Virus record (IMG/VR): IMGVR_UViG_3300045107_000498
Location: 1 to 20,798 of that record
Length of the DNA: 20,798 bases
Direction: 5' to 3' (one strand)
Source of the DNA: a virus
The translations under genes were made by a program, and so were the position numbers. Numbering within the stretch: the first letter of the stretch is position 1; each line of letters opens with the position of its first letter. The notes under the pieces were generated by a model, which ran no database searches, was not told where the DNA came from, and saw nothing but the letters and a program-made list of their open reading frames with translations. This document shows positions 1-7,201 of the stretch, piece by piece.

Positions 1-651
1 GTTGCGCTGACGCTGCTTACTATCGCGGCTGCACTCCGGCCTATTTCCTCACGCCCAGTTTCCTTCCTGCTAGACCCAATAATCTTGGAGTTCTGCTTAG
101 GCATGGCGATCGCGCTGGCGCATCGCGAGGGTGCACATTTGCCGCGTCTCCCAGCGATTATGTTGGCATTCGCCGCGGCGCTCACGTTTGTGCTCTCCGC
201 GATGTGGTCCGACACCGTCGCTTGGCGTACTGCTGTGTGGGGATTACCTGCCGCGATGCTCCTCGCTATCGTGACCCTGTGCACATCAGGAAAAAAGCAT
301 GAGCAGCCCTCAAGGCTGGTTCGCGCGTTTGAGATTTTAGGTGACGCGTCGTACTCGCTCTATCTATTGCATTGGATCGTGCTTCTCGGGATGGCACGGC
401 TCATTCCACACGTCTTTGATCCACCTTCTGCGCCGTGGATTTGCGTTGCGCTGTTGCTCGTTGCGCCAATCGCGACCGCGATCCTCTGTTATTTCGGATT
501 TGAGCGCCCTATCACCCGTTCTCTACAGTCGCGTCTTGCGATCTTGCTTGCGGCATCGAATGCCGGGGTCCAGGACCGCCAGGAAGTTACGGCGCGCCGA
601 AGTGACTTGGCGGTCGGTCCCGCCCTCGACGGGTCAGAGCGAAAGGCATGA
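1..651 (+). CDS. Acyltransferase family 3 membrane protein, C-terminal part (5' end outside window)
   Basis: The reading frame is open from base 1 and ends with TGA at 649-651, so the gene begins upstream of the window. The visible part has four hydrophobic segments. It carries two hallmarks of acyltransferase-3 (OafA/YrhL-like) proteins: a membrane segment reading LEFCLGMAIAL and, later, GDASYSLYLLHWIVLLG before a last helix and a short polar tail. Such proteins are inner-membrane enzymes that move acetyl or other acyl groups onto exopolysaccharide, O-antigen or lipid-linked sugars. The catalytic N-terminal part is not visible, so the acceptor cannot be named. The DNA looks less GC-rich than the phage genes that follow. 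The gene converges on the minus-strand phage module, so it may be the host flank or a lysogenic-conversion gene. Family assignment is firm; the role is inference. Confidence 0.85.
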   Translation, partial: VALTLLTIAAALRPISSRPVSFLLDPIILEFCLGMAIALAHREGAHLPRLPAIMLAFAAALTFVLSAMWSDTVAWRTAVWGLPAAMLLAIVTLCTSGKKHEQPSRLVRAFEILGDASYSLYLLHWIVLLGMARLIPHVFDPPSAPWICVALLLVAPIATAILCYFGFERPITRSLQSRLAILLAASNAGVQDRQEVTARRSDLAVGPALDGSERKA

Positions 652-769
652 GGCTAACAAGAGAGAGCAATGCTAACGTAAGCGCCCATCCCGCCGCGAT
701 GCAGGTCCAGTCCATCAGAGAAAGTTGAGCGAATTCCTGCCACATTGTCCGAACTCTGACTTAACGACT

Positions 770-1780
770 CTAGTATCGAATGCAGATCAGCGCCACCGCA
801 GAATGTGGGCGTGTCTCACCCCCCGAGCTATTGTTGACAATGACCGAGGTCGAGGCGCTTAACGAGGCGCTGGACCCGGCATGCGCGTGGTTGCCGATTC
901 CAGTCGACGTTGCAGTAATGCCAGTCGTCGCATTGCTGATCGTGCTGTTCAGAATCAGATTGCTCGGCCCGCCTGATCCCCCATCGCCGCCCCCCGCGGT
1001 CCACTTCACGACATTCGCGCTCGTGCCGCCGACAGCATGCGTATGACTTGGGTCGTTAATGAAGATGCTCGGTGTCCAGCCACCGTCTCCGACGATCGAC
1101 AGAGATACACTACCACTCGTACTCGCGCTTGCCGTATGGTTATGCGGCTTCACGTCGTCGGTCTGCGTCTGGCCTACGCTCAACGCCCCGCCGGCGGCGC
1201 GCAGGTAGCGGTTGTTGGTCACCAGGTCCGGCACATTGAACGTGGTCGCGCCGTTGCCGGGACCCCAGGTGGTGCCGATGGCGGCGAAGAGGTCGGGGTT
1301 GGCGGCGCGGGAGATGGCGCGGCCGTCGCAGGGGTAGTAGCCGGGCGGCGCGGTGGTGGTGGCGAAGAACTTGATCTCGCCGACCTCGGCGCGATCGTCG
1401 CGATAGAGATTGCCGGCGCCGTCGCAATAGAGCCGCTTCTGCGTCGCCTGCGGGATCGCGATCGCGCCGCCGGTGGCGGTCTTCAGCAGCAGGGCGAAGG
1501 CGCCCGCGAGATTGTTGAAGACGAGCAGCTGCTTGCTCAGGTTCGGCAGGATGATGGTCTGGTCCGCTGTCAGCGTGCCCTGCAGGCTGATCGCGCCGTG
1601 CTGGATCGGCGCGGCCGAGAGATCGAGCGTGCCGCCGGTCACCGTGTAGCTGGTGCGCCCCGCGATCGCGTTCTCGAGCGGCACGAACACGTCGCTGTTG
1701 AGCAGGTCGCCCCAGGTGTTGGAATTGCCGCCGGTCTGCTGCAGGCGCAGATTGAGCAACGTCGAAAAGCTGTCGGCCAT
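770..1780 (-). CDS. Phage tail-collar fibre protein
   Basis: This 336-residue protein is a tail fibre or collar protein, expected at the virion tail tip for receptor contact. Residues 1-35 (FSTLLNLRLQQTGGNSNTWG) are a typical fibre N-terminus. Residues about 133-195 form a phage tail-collar domain, recognisable from GEIKFF, APPGYYPCDGR, a short helix ending in FAAIGTTWGPG, then TTFNVPDL and RYLRA. After it come a Gly/Ser/Thr-rich stretch and three H-x-H sites (HNH, HTH, HAH), which in T4-type fibres can coordinate metal in a trimeric needle. The end, ETRPHSAVALICIRY, is the usual collar-protein closing strand. It is the last gene of the minus-strand module. An AAGG lies about 10 bases before the ATG. 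The distal third looks less GC-rich than the proximal part, as expected for a swapped receptor-binding tip. Confidence 0.88.
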   Translation of the reverse strand: MADSFSTLLNLRLQQTGGNSNTWGDLLNSDVFVPLENAIAGRTSYTVTGGTLDLSAAPIQHGAISLQGTLTADQTIILPNLSKQLLVFNNLAGAFALLLKTATGGAIAIPQATQKRLYCDGAGNLYRDDRAEVGEIKFFATTTAPPGYYPCDGRAISRAANPDLFAAIGTTWGPGNGATTFNVPDLVTNNRYLRAAGGALSVGQTQTDDVKPHNHTASASTSGSVSLSIVGDGGWTPSIFINDPSHTHAVGGTSANVVKWTAGGGDGGSGGPSNLILNSTISNATTGITATSTGIGNHAHAGSSASLSASTSVIVNNSSGGETRPHSAVALICIRY

Positions 1781-1814
1781 CGGTCAGTGCCTTGCGGTCG
1801 GCAGACCTTGCCGG

Positions 1815-2435
1815 TCAGCCCACATGGTTCTCGATCGCGAGCCCGCGATACGACAGATCGGACTCGGCATTGGTCTTCTGAATGAGCGTCGCGAGCTTCT
1901 GCAATTCGAGCTGCTGACGCGTGTCGTTGTTGCGGAACGCGTGCGCGCCCGCGAGGCAGGCGGTGCGCAGCAGATGCGGATAGCGCGCGGTGAGGAAATT
2001 CGTGCCGCTCGTCGCGAGCGGCGTCCATCGCGCGAAGTACAAGAGGCGCAGCGTGGCGGCGCCGTCATATTGCGTCTCGAACTGCAGCGCCTCGTCGAAG
2101 ATCGCGTAGCTCGTGGCCACGCCGGCGGCGAGCACGCCGGCCTCGTAGCGCCGCAGCCGCTCGAGATCCGCCTCGCCGCGCAGGCTGAGCGTCAGGGCGT
2201 TGGTGGTGTCGGTCAGCGCGATCGGATCGAGGAAGCCCGCCGGCAGCGCCTTTGCGCTCTCGCCGGCGGCGAGCGCGAGCGTCGCCGAGACGCGCATCTC
2301 GCGCACCCGCAAGGTCTGCGCAATCAGAGCCTCGGCCTCCTCGACGATCTGCGCGACGTCGAGGAGGTTGTGGTTCACCCATGACCTGATCGATCCGGCG
2401 GTCGCCTTGTCGGCGATCAGCGTGGCGTAGTCCAC
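1815..2435 (-). CDS. Putative head-tail adaptor / connector protein
   Basis: This 206-residue protein begins at GTG 2435, four bases after the preceding stop, with a GAGG just in front. No ATG lies nearby. It is mostly helical. Near residues 145-170 it has a stretch reading RYPHLLRTACLAGAHAFRNND, followed by a long C-terminal helix. That pattern of an aromatic-Pro-x-Leu helix, an Asp turn and a closing helix is seen in phage adaptor proteins (SU10-adaptor type) that sit under the portal. Position fits: it follows the capsid genes and precedes a tail fibre. I assign it from overall pattern and context, not from a catalytic motif; another small structural protein remains possible. Confidence 0.5.
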   Translation of the reverse strand: MDYATLIADKATAGSIRSWVNHNLLDVAQIVEEAEALIAQTLRVREMRVSATLALAAGESAKALPAGFLDPIALTDTTNALTLSLRGEADLERLRRYEAGVLAAGVATSYAIFDEALQFETQYDGAATLRLLYFARWTPLATSGTNFLTARYPHLLRTACLAGAHAFRNNDTRQQLELQKLATLIQKTNAESDLSYRGLAIENHVG

Positions 2436-2439
2436 GGCC

Positions 2440-2976
2440 TCACCCGCCGAGCTTGACGCGCGCCGGGTCGATCATCCTGGCGGACGTCATGTGCGCGATC
2501 ACGTCCGCGTAGGTGCGGAAGAAGCGGCCGAAGCGGTTCTTCGCCACGCGATAGACCACGTGCGGCAACAGCTTCAGCTCGCCATAGGCCCAGGCCTCGA
2601 GGCTGATGTCGGCATCGGGGTCGGTCTCGTGCGGCTGCTGCTCGCCGAGCGGGTTGGCGGTGTCCTCGACCGGCGTACTGGTCGCGGCCTTGTGCTCGTC
2701 GGCAAGCCGCTTGAGCTTGCGGGCGATCGCGTCGGCGGCGCCGGGAAACGCCGCCTCGAGCTCGCGCGCATTCTTCTTCTCGAACAGATGACGAATGAGC
2801 CGCCCGGCGCGGTCGAACGGGATGCCGTCCTGGATGAAGCCGAGATTGTGCTCCACCTGGTCGCCATGCACCTCGGCGAAGGGCCGCGTGCGGTCGAGCG
2901 TGAGGGTGAAATGCTCGGGCAGGCCAGCCGCTGTGGCGGCGGGCTTGCCGATCTCTGCGTTGGTGGCGCCGCTCAC
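2440..2976 (-). CDS. Hypothetical phage protein (178 aa)
   Basis: I do not recognise this protein family. The start is GTG 2976, one base after the upstream TGA, with a GGAG about 11 bases ahead. The protein is soluble and charged. It opens with a strand-like segment containing FAEVHGDQ, then QDGIPFDRAGRLI, then an Ala/Lys/Glu-rich helical region. An acidic Pro/Glu/Asp linker follows at about residues 105-125, and a compact C-terminal part contains AYGELKLLPHVVYRVAKNRFGRFF. No signal peptide or membrane segment is visible. It lies between small post-capsid genes and the adaptor-like gene with no gap, so it is probably a virion or assembly protein; that is inference from position. Confidence 0.7.
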   Translation of the reverse strand: MSGATNAEIGKPAATAAGLPEHFTLTLDRTRPFAEVHGDQVEHNLGFIQDGIPFDRAGRLIRHLFEKKNARELEAAFPGAADAIARKLKRLADEHKAATSTPVEDTANPLGEQQPHETDPDADISLEAWAYGELKLLPHVVYRVAKNRFGRFFRTYADVIAHMTSARMIDPARVKLGG

Positions 2977-2977
2977 C

Positions 2978-3193
2978 TCACAGCGCTCCCGACTTCGACT
3001 TGTCCTGCGCGACCGAGGCGACGCCTTTCAGCGAATGCGCCACATTGGTGCGGTCACCGGCGAGCCTGGCGCCGCGCGGGTTCTTCACCGCGAGGCTCGA
3101 ATTGTCGCGCGCGAAGTCCTGCACGATCACGGTGCGGCGCGCCGCTTTCGTCTCTTCCATGTCACAGCAGTCATGGTCTTCGGTCTTGGCCAT
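2978..3193 (-). CDS. Small hypothetical phage protein (71 aa)
   Basis: The start is ATG 3193, chosen because a perfect AAGGAGG lies six bases upstream; the frame is open further 5' but that extension runs through repeat DNA. The product is 71 residues, hydrophilic, with adjacent cysteines (HDCCDMEE) near the N-terminus and a basic middle. A sequence VKNPRGARLAGDRTNVAHSL suggests a short structured core. No known domain is recognised. The upstream gene's TAA stop forms part of this ribosome-binding site, and the downstream gene begins one base after this stop, so translation of the three is probably coupled. Confidence 0.72.
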   Translation of the reverse strand: MAKTEDHDCCDMEETKAARRTVIVQDFARDNSSLAVKNPRGARLAGDRTNVAHSLKGVASVAQDKSKSGAL

Positions 3194-3199
3194 CACGGG

Positions 3200-3207
3200 C
3201 CTCCTTA
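3200..3207 (-). promoter_or_regulatory. Ribosome binding site fused to the upstream stop codon
   Basis: Read on the minus strand the bases are TAAGGAGG. The TAA is the stop of the 68-residue gene, and AAGGAGG is the Shine-Dalgarno sequence of the 71-residue gene, whose ATG follows after six bases. This decides the start of that gene and implies terminating ribosomes are delivered directly to the next start. A shorter version (TAAGGA) occurs at the stop of the gene ending at 9612. Confidence 0.8.
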
Positions 3208-3411
3208 TTCGAGGGGACGACGCGGCCACGCGCGGACCGCATCGACGGGGGGACGGATGCCGCTCTCGCGATCGGCGCGTGAGAGACGCGTGTAGCCGTC
3301 GCGGCCGGCATCGCCGGTCGCGTCGTCGAGCACGCGCGGACGCTCGCGCCGGGTCGTCTGCCGGAGCGGCGTGTTGGGGTCGGTGGTGGTGCTGGTGGTG
3401 AGCGGGAACAT
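3205..3411 (-). CDS. Small hypothetical protein (68 aa), weakly supported
   Basis: From ATG 3411 the frame encodes 68 residues: a Thr-rich start (MFPLTTSTTTDPNTP), then an Arg/Asp-rich hydrophilic remainder with no known domain. Support comes from its TAA being built into the ribosome-binding site of the next gene, and from its lying in the same strand and spacing pattern as its neighbours. Against it, no good Shine-Dalgarno precedes the ATG, and the frame continues upstream through the adjacent heptamer repeat, so its 5' end may have been replaced by repeat DNA. It could be a decayed gene. Confidence 0.45.
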   Translation of the reverse strand: MFPLTTSTTTDPNTPLRQTTRRERPRVLDDATGDAGRDGYTRLSRADRESGIRPPVDAVRAWPRRPLE

Positions 3412-3424
3412 GGGGGGCTCGGTT

Positions 3425-3578
3425 GGGGGTGAGTGGTGAGTGGTGAGTGGTGAGGGGCGAATGGCGAATAGCGAATGGCGAAGGGCGGAGGGCGAGAGAG
3501 GAGCACGACTCACTATTCCCCACTCACCACTCCCCACTCACCACTCACCACTCGCCATTCGCCCCCTCCCCACTCGCC
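3425..3578. repeat. Heptamer-rich imperfect inverted repeat in intergenic gap
   Basis: The left part repeats GAGTGGT about three times and then GCGAATG-like units. The right part carries their complements (CACTCACCACTC, then CGCCATTCGCC). The two halves can pair to form a long imperfect hairpin around a short centre near 3495-3510. It fills the whole gap between the 152-residue capsid-accessory gene and the 68-residue gene. It may be transcribed as part of the operon and act as an RNA stem, a weak terminator or a processing site. It resembles intergenic repeats of Hyphomicrobiales genomes rather than phage sequence. Confidence 0.8.
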
Positions 3579-3581
3579 TCC

Positions 3582-4040
3582 TCAGAACCAGTCGATCGTC
3601 ACGCGCGACGTGCCGGTGCCGGCGGGCGTGCCGCCGGTGCCGGCCTTCATGGTGACGACGAACGGCGTGTCGGCCGGGATCAGTGCGGTCTCGAGCGCGA
3701 TGAAGCCCGCGAACGCGTTGTTGACCGGCGGCGTCGGATTGCCGCTGATCTGCGAGCGCGCGCGCTGCGGCGTGGACGCGGCCGTCATGCCGGCGGTGGC
3801 CGTGGTGCCGAGGCGCCAGCGCGCATAGGACGTGTCGCCGGAGGCCGTGCCGACATCGACCTCCGGCACGGTCGTGGTGCCGACGCAGTCGGCGGTGAGG
3901 AAGATCTCGATGTCGCGCACGAGGCCCTTCTTGCCCTTCGGGCCGACGTAAGTTTTCGTCGCCGTGGTGGCGCCGAATGCGCCGGTGGCGGATTCGTAGG
4001 TCTCGGTCTCGGGATTGGCGTAGTGAGCCTGAGCTCGCAT
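3582..4040 (-). CDS. Putative capsid accessory / decoration protein (152 aa)
   Basis: The start is ATG 4040 with AAGGAGA about seven bases upstream; the longer open frame beyond it is repeat DNA. The 152-residue product is rich in Thr, Gly, Ala and Val. It alternates predicted strands (KTYVGPKGKKGLVRDIEIFL, SYARWRLGTTA, TPFVVTMKAGTGG) and ends in RVTIDWF. No membrane segment or enzyme motif is seen. It is the first gene after the major capsid gene, where phages often place a decoration or minor head protein. The role is inferred from position and beta-rich composition only. Confidence 0.65.
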   Translation of the reverse strand: MRAQAHYANPETETYESATGAFGATTATKTYVGPKGKKGLVRDIEIFLTADCVGTTTVPEVDVGTASGDTSYARWRLGTTATAGMTAASTPQRARSQISGNPTPPVNNAFAGFIALETALIPADTPFVVTMKAGTGGTPAGTGTSRVTIDWF

Positions 4041-4107
4041 GGGTTTCTCCTTGAATGATGGATCTCGGGTGGAGCAGCGCGCATCGGAAAACTGCGGCGC
4101 ATGTATT

Positions 4108-4274
4108 TGCGCCCTCGCCCCGCCTGCGGGGAGAGGGCCGCGTCGACCGCTCAACGCGCTCGCTCCGGTGAGGGGGACTCTCGGCAAGCGCCGCCTGGGA
4201 GAGTCCCCCTCACCCAACCGCACGTGTTGATCCTGCGGTGCCGCCCTCTCCCCGCAAGCGGGGCGAGGGCGCAA
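4108..4274. repeat. ~166-bp nested-hairpin element, copy 1
   Basis: The ends are near-perfect inverted repeats (TTGCGCCCTCGCCCCGC and its complement). Just inside are GGGGAGAGGGC and its partner, and in the centre lies a second inverted repeat, GGTGAGGGGGACTCT with AGAGTCCCCCTCACC. A near-identical design recurs at 15511-15676. The element contains no gene and lies in the gap between the major capsid gene and its downstream neighbour. It looks like a small non-autonomous mobile or palindromic element of the host genome. If transcribed it would fold into a strong branched stem and could lower expression of distal genes relative to the capsid gene. Confidence 0.88.
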
Positions 4275-4313
4275 TCATGGCGTTCGCACGCGCGGCGCGG
4301 TCCGTGCCCCGCG

Positions 4314-5306
4314 TTACGTGGCGCTGTCCCACATCACGATGCGGGCGTCGGCGGCGGTGTCGTGGATGATGCCGAAGCCGGTGAGCGCGTACCACGCCAT
4401 CGCGCGCGAGCGGCCGAAGTCCTGCGGGATCGCGGCGCGGATCTCCTCCGGCACCACGATCGCCTCCATCACGGTGTCGCGGCCGAAGAAGAACGCCCAG
4501 GACGAGAGGCCGTTGGCCCAGGCCTGCGCGGTGCCGCTCCACGGATCATAGGTGGTGGCGTTGGCGGCGCCGCCCTTCGGGATCTGGTTCTGCTCGATGA
4601 AGCGCGTCCCCTCGTAGCGGCCGATCTCGCCGTTGAACACCTGGCTGATGCCGGTCTCGGTGTACTGCACCACCGACTCGAGCTGGTTGCGGAACGCGCG
4701 GAAGGTCGTGACGTGCGAGATGCAGCCGTAGTCGTCGCTCTGGAACGCCGGGACGTTGCGCTCCTTCATGGTGTCGACGATCGCCTTCACGTGGCCGGTG
4801 CCGAGCGCGAGATTGTTCGTGGTCGAGCACACGCCGTTGGTGTCGAGCGTGATCGCGCTCGCATTGTTGCCGCCGGTCGGCGCGGCGCGCAGCCTGGTGT
4901 TCTTGAACTGCAGGAACGCCTCGATGTCGAAGCACTTGCGCGCGTCGTCCTTGAGCATCTTGTCGATCCAGGCGACCACGTCCTGCTTGGCGAGCAGGTC
5001 GAGCTTGCCCGAGTAGGGCACGCTGTTGCCGAACTCGACGATCTGCAGCGAGCGCTGCGCGAGCGTGCCTTGGGTCTGCGGGATGGGCGCGGTCTCGCTG
5101 AGGCGGCGGCCCTGCGTCGCCACGTTGGAGCCGACGTTCCAGCGGAAGAAGTCGCCTGCGTGGAGGCCCTTCTCGGTGGCGTCGTCGCCGTCGGCGAGCT
5201 GGCGGAATTTCGTCGCCGGCTGCAGGCTCATGCGGAAGGTGTCGCTGAGCTCGTCCGAGTAGAGGTAGCCGCCATCGCTGGAGACTGACCAGAGTTGTCC
5301 GGGCAT
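4314..5306 (-). CDS. Major capsid protein, N4-gp56 type
   Basis: This 330-residue protein starts at ATG 5306, with AAGGAG nine bases ahead; a longer upstream frame exists but is unlikely. It fits the N4-gp56 family of major capsid proteins. The pattern includes an early basic and polar arm with ATQGRRLSE, then SLQIVEFGNSVPYSGKLDLL, the helix WIDKMLKDDARKCFDIEAFL, a central SHVTTFRAFRNQLESVV, and the family-typical NGEIGRYEGTRFIEQNQI near residue 235. The C-terminal third has AWAFFFGRD-like and RAMAWYALTGFG segments. It would assemble as hexamers and pentamers of the icosahedral head. It lies directly downstream of the scaffold candidate, the usual order. The family call is from recognised pattern. 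Confidence 0.85.
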   Translation of the reverse strand: MPGQLWSVSSDGGYLYSDELSDTFRMSLQPATKFRQLADGDDATEKGLHAGDFFRWNVGSNVATQGRRLSETAPIPQTQGTLAQRSLQIVEFGNSVPYSGKLDLLAKQDVVAWIDKMLKDDARKCFDIEAFLQFKNTRLRAAPTGGNNASAITLDTNGVCSTTNNLALGTGHVKAIVDTMKERNVPAFQSDDYGCISHVTTFRAFRNQLESVVQYTETGISQVFNGEIGRYEGTRFIEQNQIPKGGAANATTYDPWSGTAQAWANGLSSWAFFFGRDTVMEAIVVPEEIRAAIPQDFGRSRAMAWYALTGFGIIHDTAADARIVMWDSAT

Positions 5307-5361
5307 GGGGGGTGCACTCCTTGTATGTGTGTGGGGGCGTGCGCGTGGCTGCTGGCGCAAG

Positions 5362-5459
5362 CTCCGCTCACCCCCGCGAAAGCGGGGGTCCAGTCCTTTG
5401 ACCCGAAGCGCGGTCGGATCGGGTGCCCTGGATGCCCGCTTGCGCGGGCATGAGCGGAG
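5362..5459. repeat. ~98-bp GCGGG-type palindromic element, copy 1
   Basis: The element is bounded by perfect 9-base inverted ends (CTCCGCTCA and TGAGCGGAG). Each end carries its own hairpin: CCCCCGCGAAAGCGGGGG on the left and GCCCGCTTGCGCGGGC on the right. It sits in the gap between the scaffold and capsid genes. Related elements lie at 10241-10347 and 17482-17585. This is a REP-like host repeat with no coding content. Confidence 0.88.
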
Positions 5460-5473
5460 TATGTGGCAAGAAG

Positions 5474-6631
5474 CTACGTCACGATCGCGCGGCGGCGGCC
5501 GTGCAGCATCTTGTCGACCGCCGCGGAGCGCGAGCTCGGCACCTGGCGCGAGGCTTCGCGATGCTGCGGGGCCGCGGCGCGCGCGGGCTGTTGCGGGATG
5601 GCGGCGCGGCGTGCCGAACGATCGACGCTGACGCTGATCGTGTTGCCGCGCGGTTGCGCCGCCGGGTTCTGCTCCGCGCCGCGAGGACCGCGCCAGTCGA
5701 GGAAGGCGTCGCGCGACGCCTCGAGCAGCGCGGTGGTGTCGCGGACGCGTTGGCCGTGGATGCGGTGGAAACGGTGGGTCTCCACCAGGTGCGTGCGGTC
5801 CTGCGGGATCTGCTCGGCCGGCAGGCCGAGCGCGCGCAGGTCGCGCGCGATCTCGTCGTAGTAGAGGTCCTGCAGCACCAGCTCGTTGCGCCGGTCGTTC
5901 AACAGATCGGCGTTCTGCCGCTTGCCGGCGAAGGCCTGGTAGGCGGCCTTGGCGCGGTTCACGTCGAGATCGCGCTGGTGCAGGTAGATCGCCTTGCGGG
6001 TCGCCTCCGGGTCCTGCGCGCGGGCGATCACCTCGCGCAGCGCGTCGGCGGCTTCCTCGGGCGGGCCGTACTGGATCTTCTCCACGATCGCCTGCAGCGG
6101 ATCGCCCGCATTGGGCGGCGCGTCCGTGTCGGCGGGATCATCGTCGTCCGGGTGGGGACGCTGTGCGGCGATGTTGCGCAACGCCGCGGCCTCGTCGCGC
6201 AGAGACTTGGTCTCCGCCAGATAGCTCTCGCCGGCGGCGCCGATCTGCGCCAGCCGGCGCAGCTCGTCATCGTCGACCTCGCGCTCCTCGCGCCGCACCA
6301 CCAGGCGATGCTTGCGCGGAGCCGCGTCGTCGGACGCGCCGTCCGGCGGAGGCTCGGCCTGGCTGGCGGCCGAAGGGTCCGCGGAGTCCTGCGTCAGATG
6401 TCCGGCGCGCAGCTCGTCCGGCGCGAACGAGCCCGCGAACGCGATGTCCTCGTCCTGCGCGCGGCGCTGCGCGGCGAACTTGCGCCCGAGCGCGGCGCGG
6501 TCGACGCCGATGGCGGCTGGCGCCTCGCGCGCCGGCGCGCTGTCCGGCGGCGGCGGCGCCCCCTGCTCGGCGGCCGGCGCAAGCGGCGTGTCGTCGATGC
6601 GCGTCTCGATCGCGTGTTCGGTGTCGGTCAT
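5474..6631 (-). CDS. Putative capsid scaffolding protein
   Basis: The start is ATG 6631, with AAGGAAG about nine bases upstream. The 385-residue product has low-complexity Ala/Pro/Asp/Glu-rich stretches over the first ~110 residues. A charged helical middle follows (RREEREVDDDELRRLAQIG, then a helix through ETKSLRDEAAALRNIA). After it come an acidic Asp-rich linker, another long helical block with RKAIYLHQRDLDVNRAKAAYQAFAG-like content, and a basic C-terminus ending in HGRRRAIVT. A disordered acidic N-terminus, coiled-coil middle and short basic capsid-binding tail are typical of scaffolding proteins. It directly precedes the major capsid gene. No enzyme motif is seen. Function is inferred from architecture and position. 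Confidence 0.65.
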   Translation of the reverse strand: MTDTEHAIETRIDDTPLAPAAEQGAPPPPDSAPAREAPAAIGVDRAALGRKFAAQRRAQDEDIAFAGSFAPDELRAGHLTQDSADPSAASQAEPPPDGASDDAAPRKHRLVVRREEREVDDDELRRLAQIGAAGESYLAETKSLRDEAAALRNIAAQRPHPDDDDPADTDAPPNAGDPLQAIVEKIQYGPPEEAADALREVIARAQDPEATRKAIYLHQRDLDVNRAKAAYQAFAGKRQNADLLNDRRNELVLQDLYYDEIARDLRALGLPAEQIPQDRTHLVETHRFHRIHGQRVRDTTALLEASRDAFLDWRGPRGAEQNPAAQPRGNTISVSVDRSARRAAIPQQPARAAAPQHREASRQVPSSRSAAVDKMLHGRRRAIVT

Positions 6632-6673
6632 GGTGTCAGCTTCCTTGCATCGGTGTGTCGCAACACATTCCGC

Positions 6674-6780
6674 CCTCATCCTGAGGAGCCGCCGGAGGCG
6701 GCGTCTCGAAGGATGGCGGCGCGTTCGGAACGTGCGGCCATCCTTCGAGACGCTCGCTTCGCTCGCTCCTCAGGATGAGG
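6674..6780. repeat. ~105-bp double-hairpin REP element, copy 1
   Basis: The perfect inverted ends are CCTCATCCTGAGG and CCTCAGGATGAGG. The inner pair is GTCTCGAAGGATGGC with GCCATCCTTCGAGAC. Each half has a variable mini-hairpin tip: CCGCCGGAGGCGG on the left and GCTCGCTTCGCTCGC on the right. The element fills the gap between the 135-residue gene and the scaffold gene. Full copies recur at 13050 and 15278, and a half copy at 19277. No coding content. Confidence 0.92.
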
Positions 6781-6793
6781 CCGGAGGTCGGTG

Positions 6794-7201
6794 TCATTCG
6801 GTCGGCGCTGGCGTCTCGCTCAGCCCGAGCGCCGCGCGGGTCTCGTCGTCGAGCGCGATCACCAGGCTGCGCAGATAATCCGCGCGCTGCGCGTCGATCT
6901 TCTGTGCGGCGCGATCGCCCTCGGCGACGATCTCGCGCAGCCAGCGCACCAGCGTGTCGTAGCGCCAGATCGCGTTCTGCAGCGCGCGGATCACGTCGGG
7001 CCGATCGGCCGGCGCGGTCGCGAGACGCAGCATCGCGTCGGCCGCCTCGTCCTGCGCGCGCGACAGGATCGCGAGCAGCGGCGTCCAGTCCTCGGGCTGG
7101 CGCAGCTGCACCTCCGTGTTGGCGGCGAGGTCGACGAGCCTGCGGCAGGCCGCGAGCTCCTGGAACACGCGGATCGCCTCCTCGCGCCTGGCGTCAAGCA
7201 T
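6794..7201 (-). CDS. Hypothetical helical phage protein (135 aa)
   Basis: The start ATG 7201 overlaps the end of the upstream gene by eight bases (ATGCTTGA), which implies translational coupling; the longer open frame upstream is a shadow of that gene. The 135-residue product is almost wholly helical and charged (REEAIRVFQELAACRRLVDLA, then AILSRAQDEAADAMLRLA, then IWRYDTLVRWLREIVAEGD). It has no membrane segment and no recognised domain. It lies between the 20-residue-repeat protein and the scaffold candidate. It may be an assembly factor or small virion protein, but nothing in the sequence decides this. Confidence 0.7.
   Translation of the reverse strand: MLDARREEAIRVFQELAACRRLVDLAANTEVQLRQPEDWTPLLAILSRAQDEAADAMLRLATAPADRPDVIRALQNAIWRYDTLVRWLREIVAEGDRAAQKIDAQRADYLRSLVIALDDETRAALGLSETPAPTE

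Noticed and set aside
652-769. Prophage attachment site at the left border
   Set aside because: I could not find a matching direct repeat on the right side of the cluster, and no tRNA gene is present.
3424-3580. Possible CRISPR array because of short tandem units
   Set aside because: Units are seven to eight bases with no spacers, and the halves are inverted. This is a simple palindromic repeat.
4275-4313. Intrinsic terminator after the capsid gene
   Set aside because: The adjacent hairpin belongs to the ~166-bp element, and no T-run follows on the minus strand.
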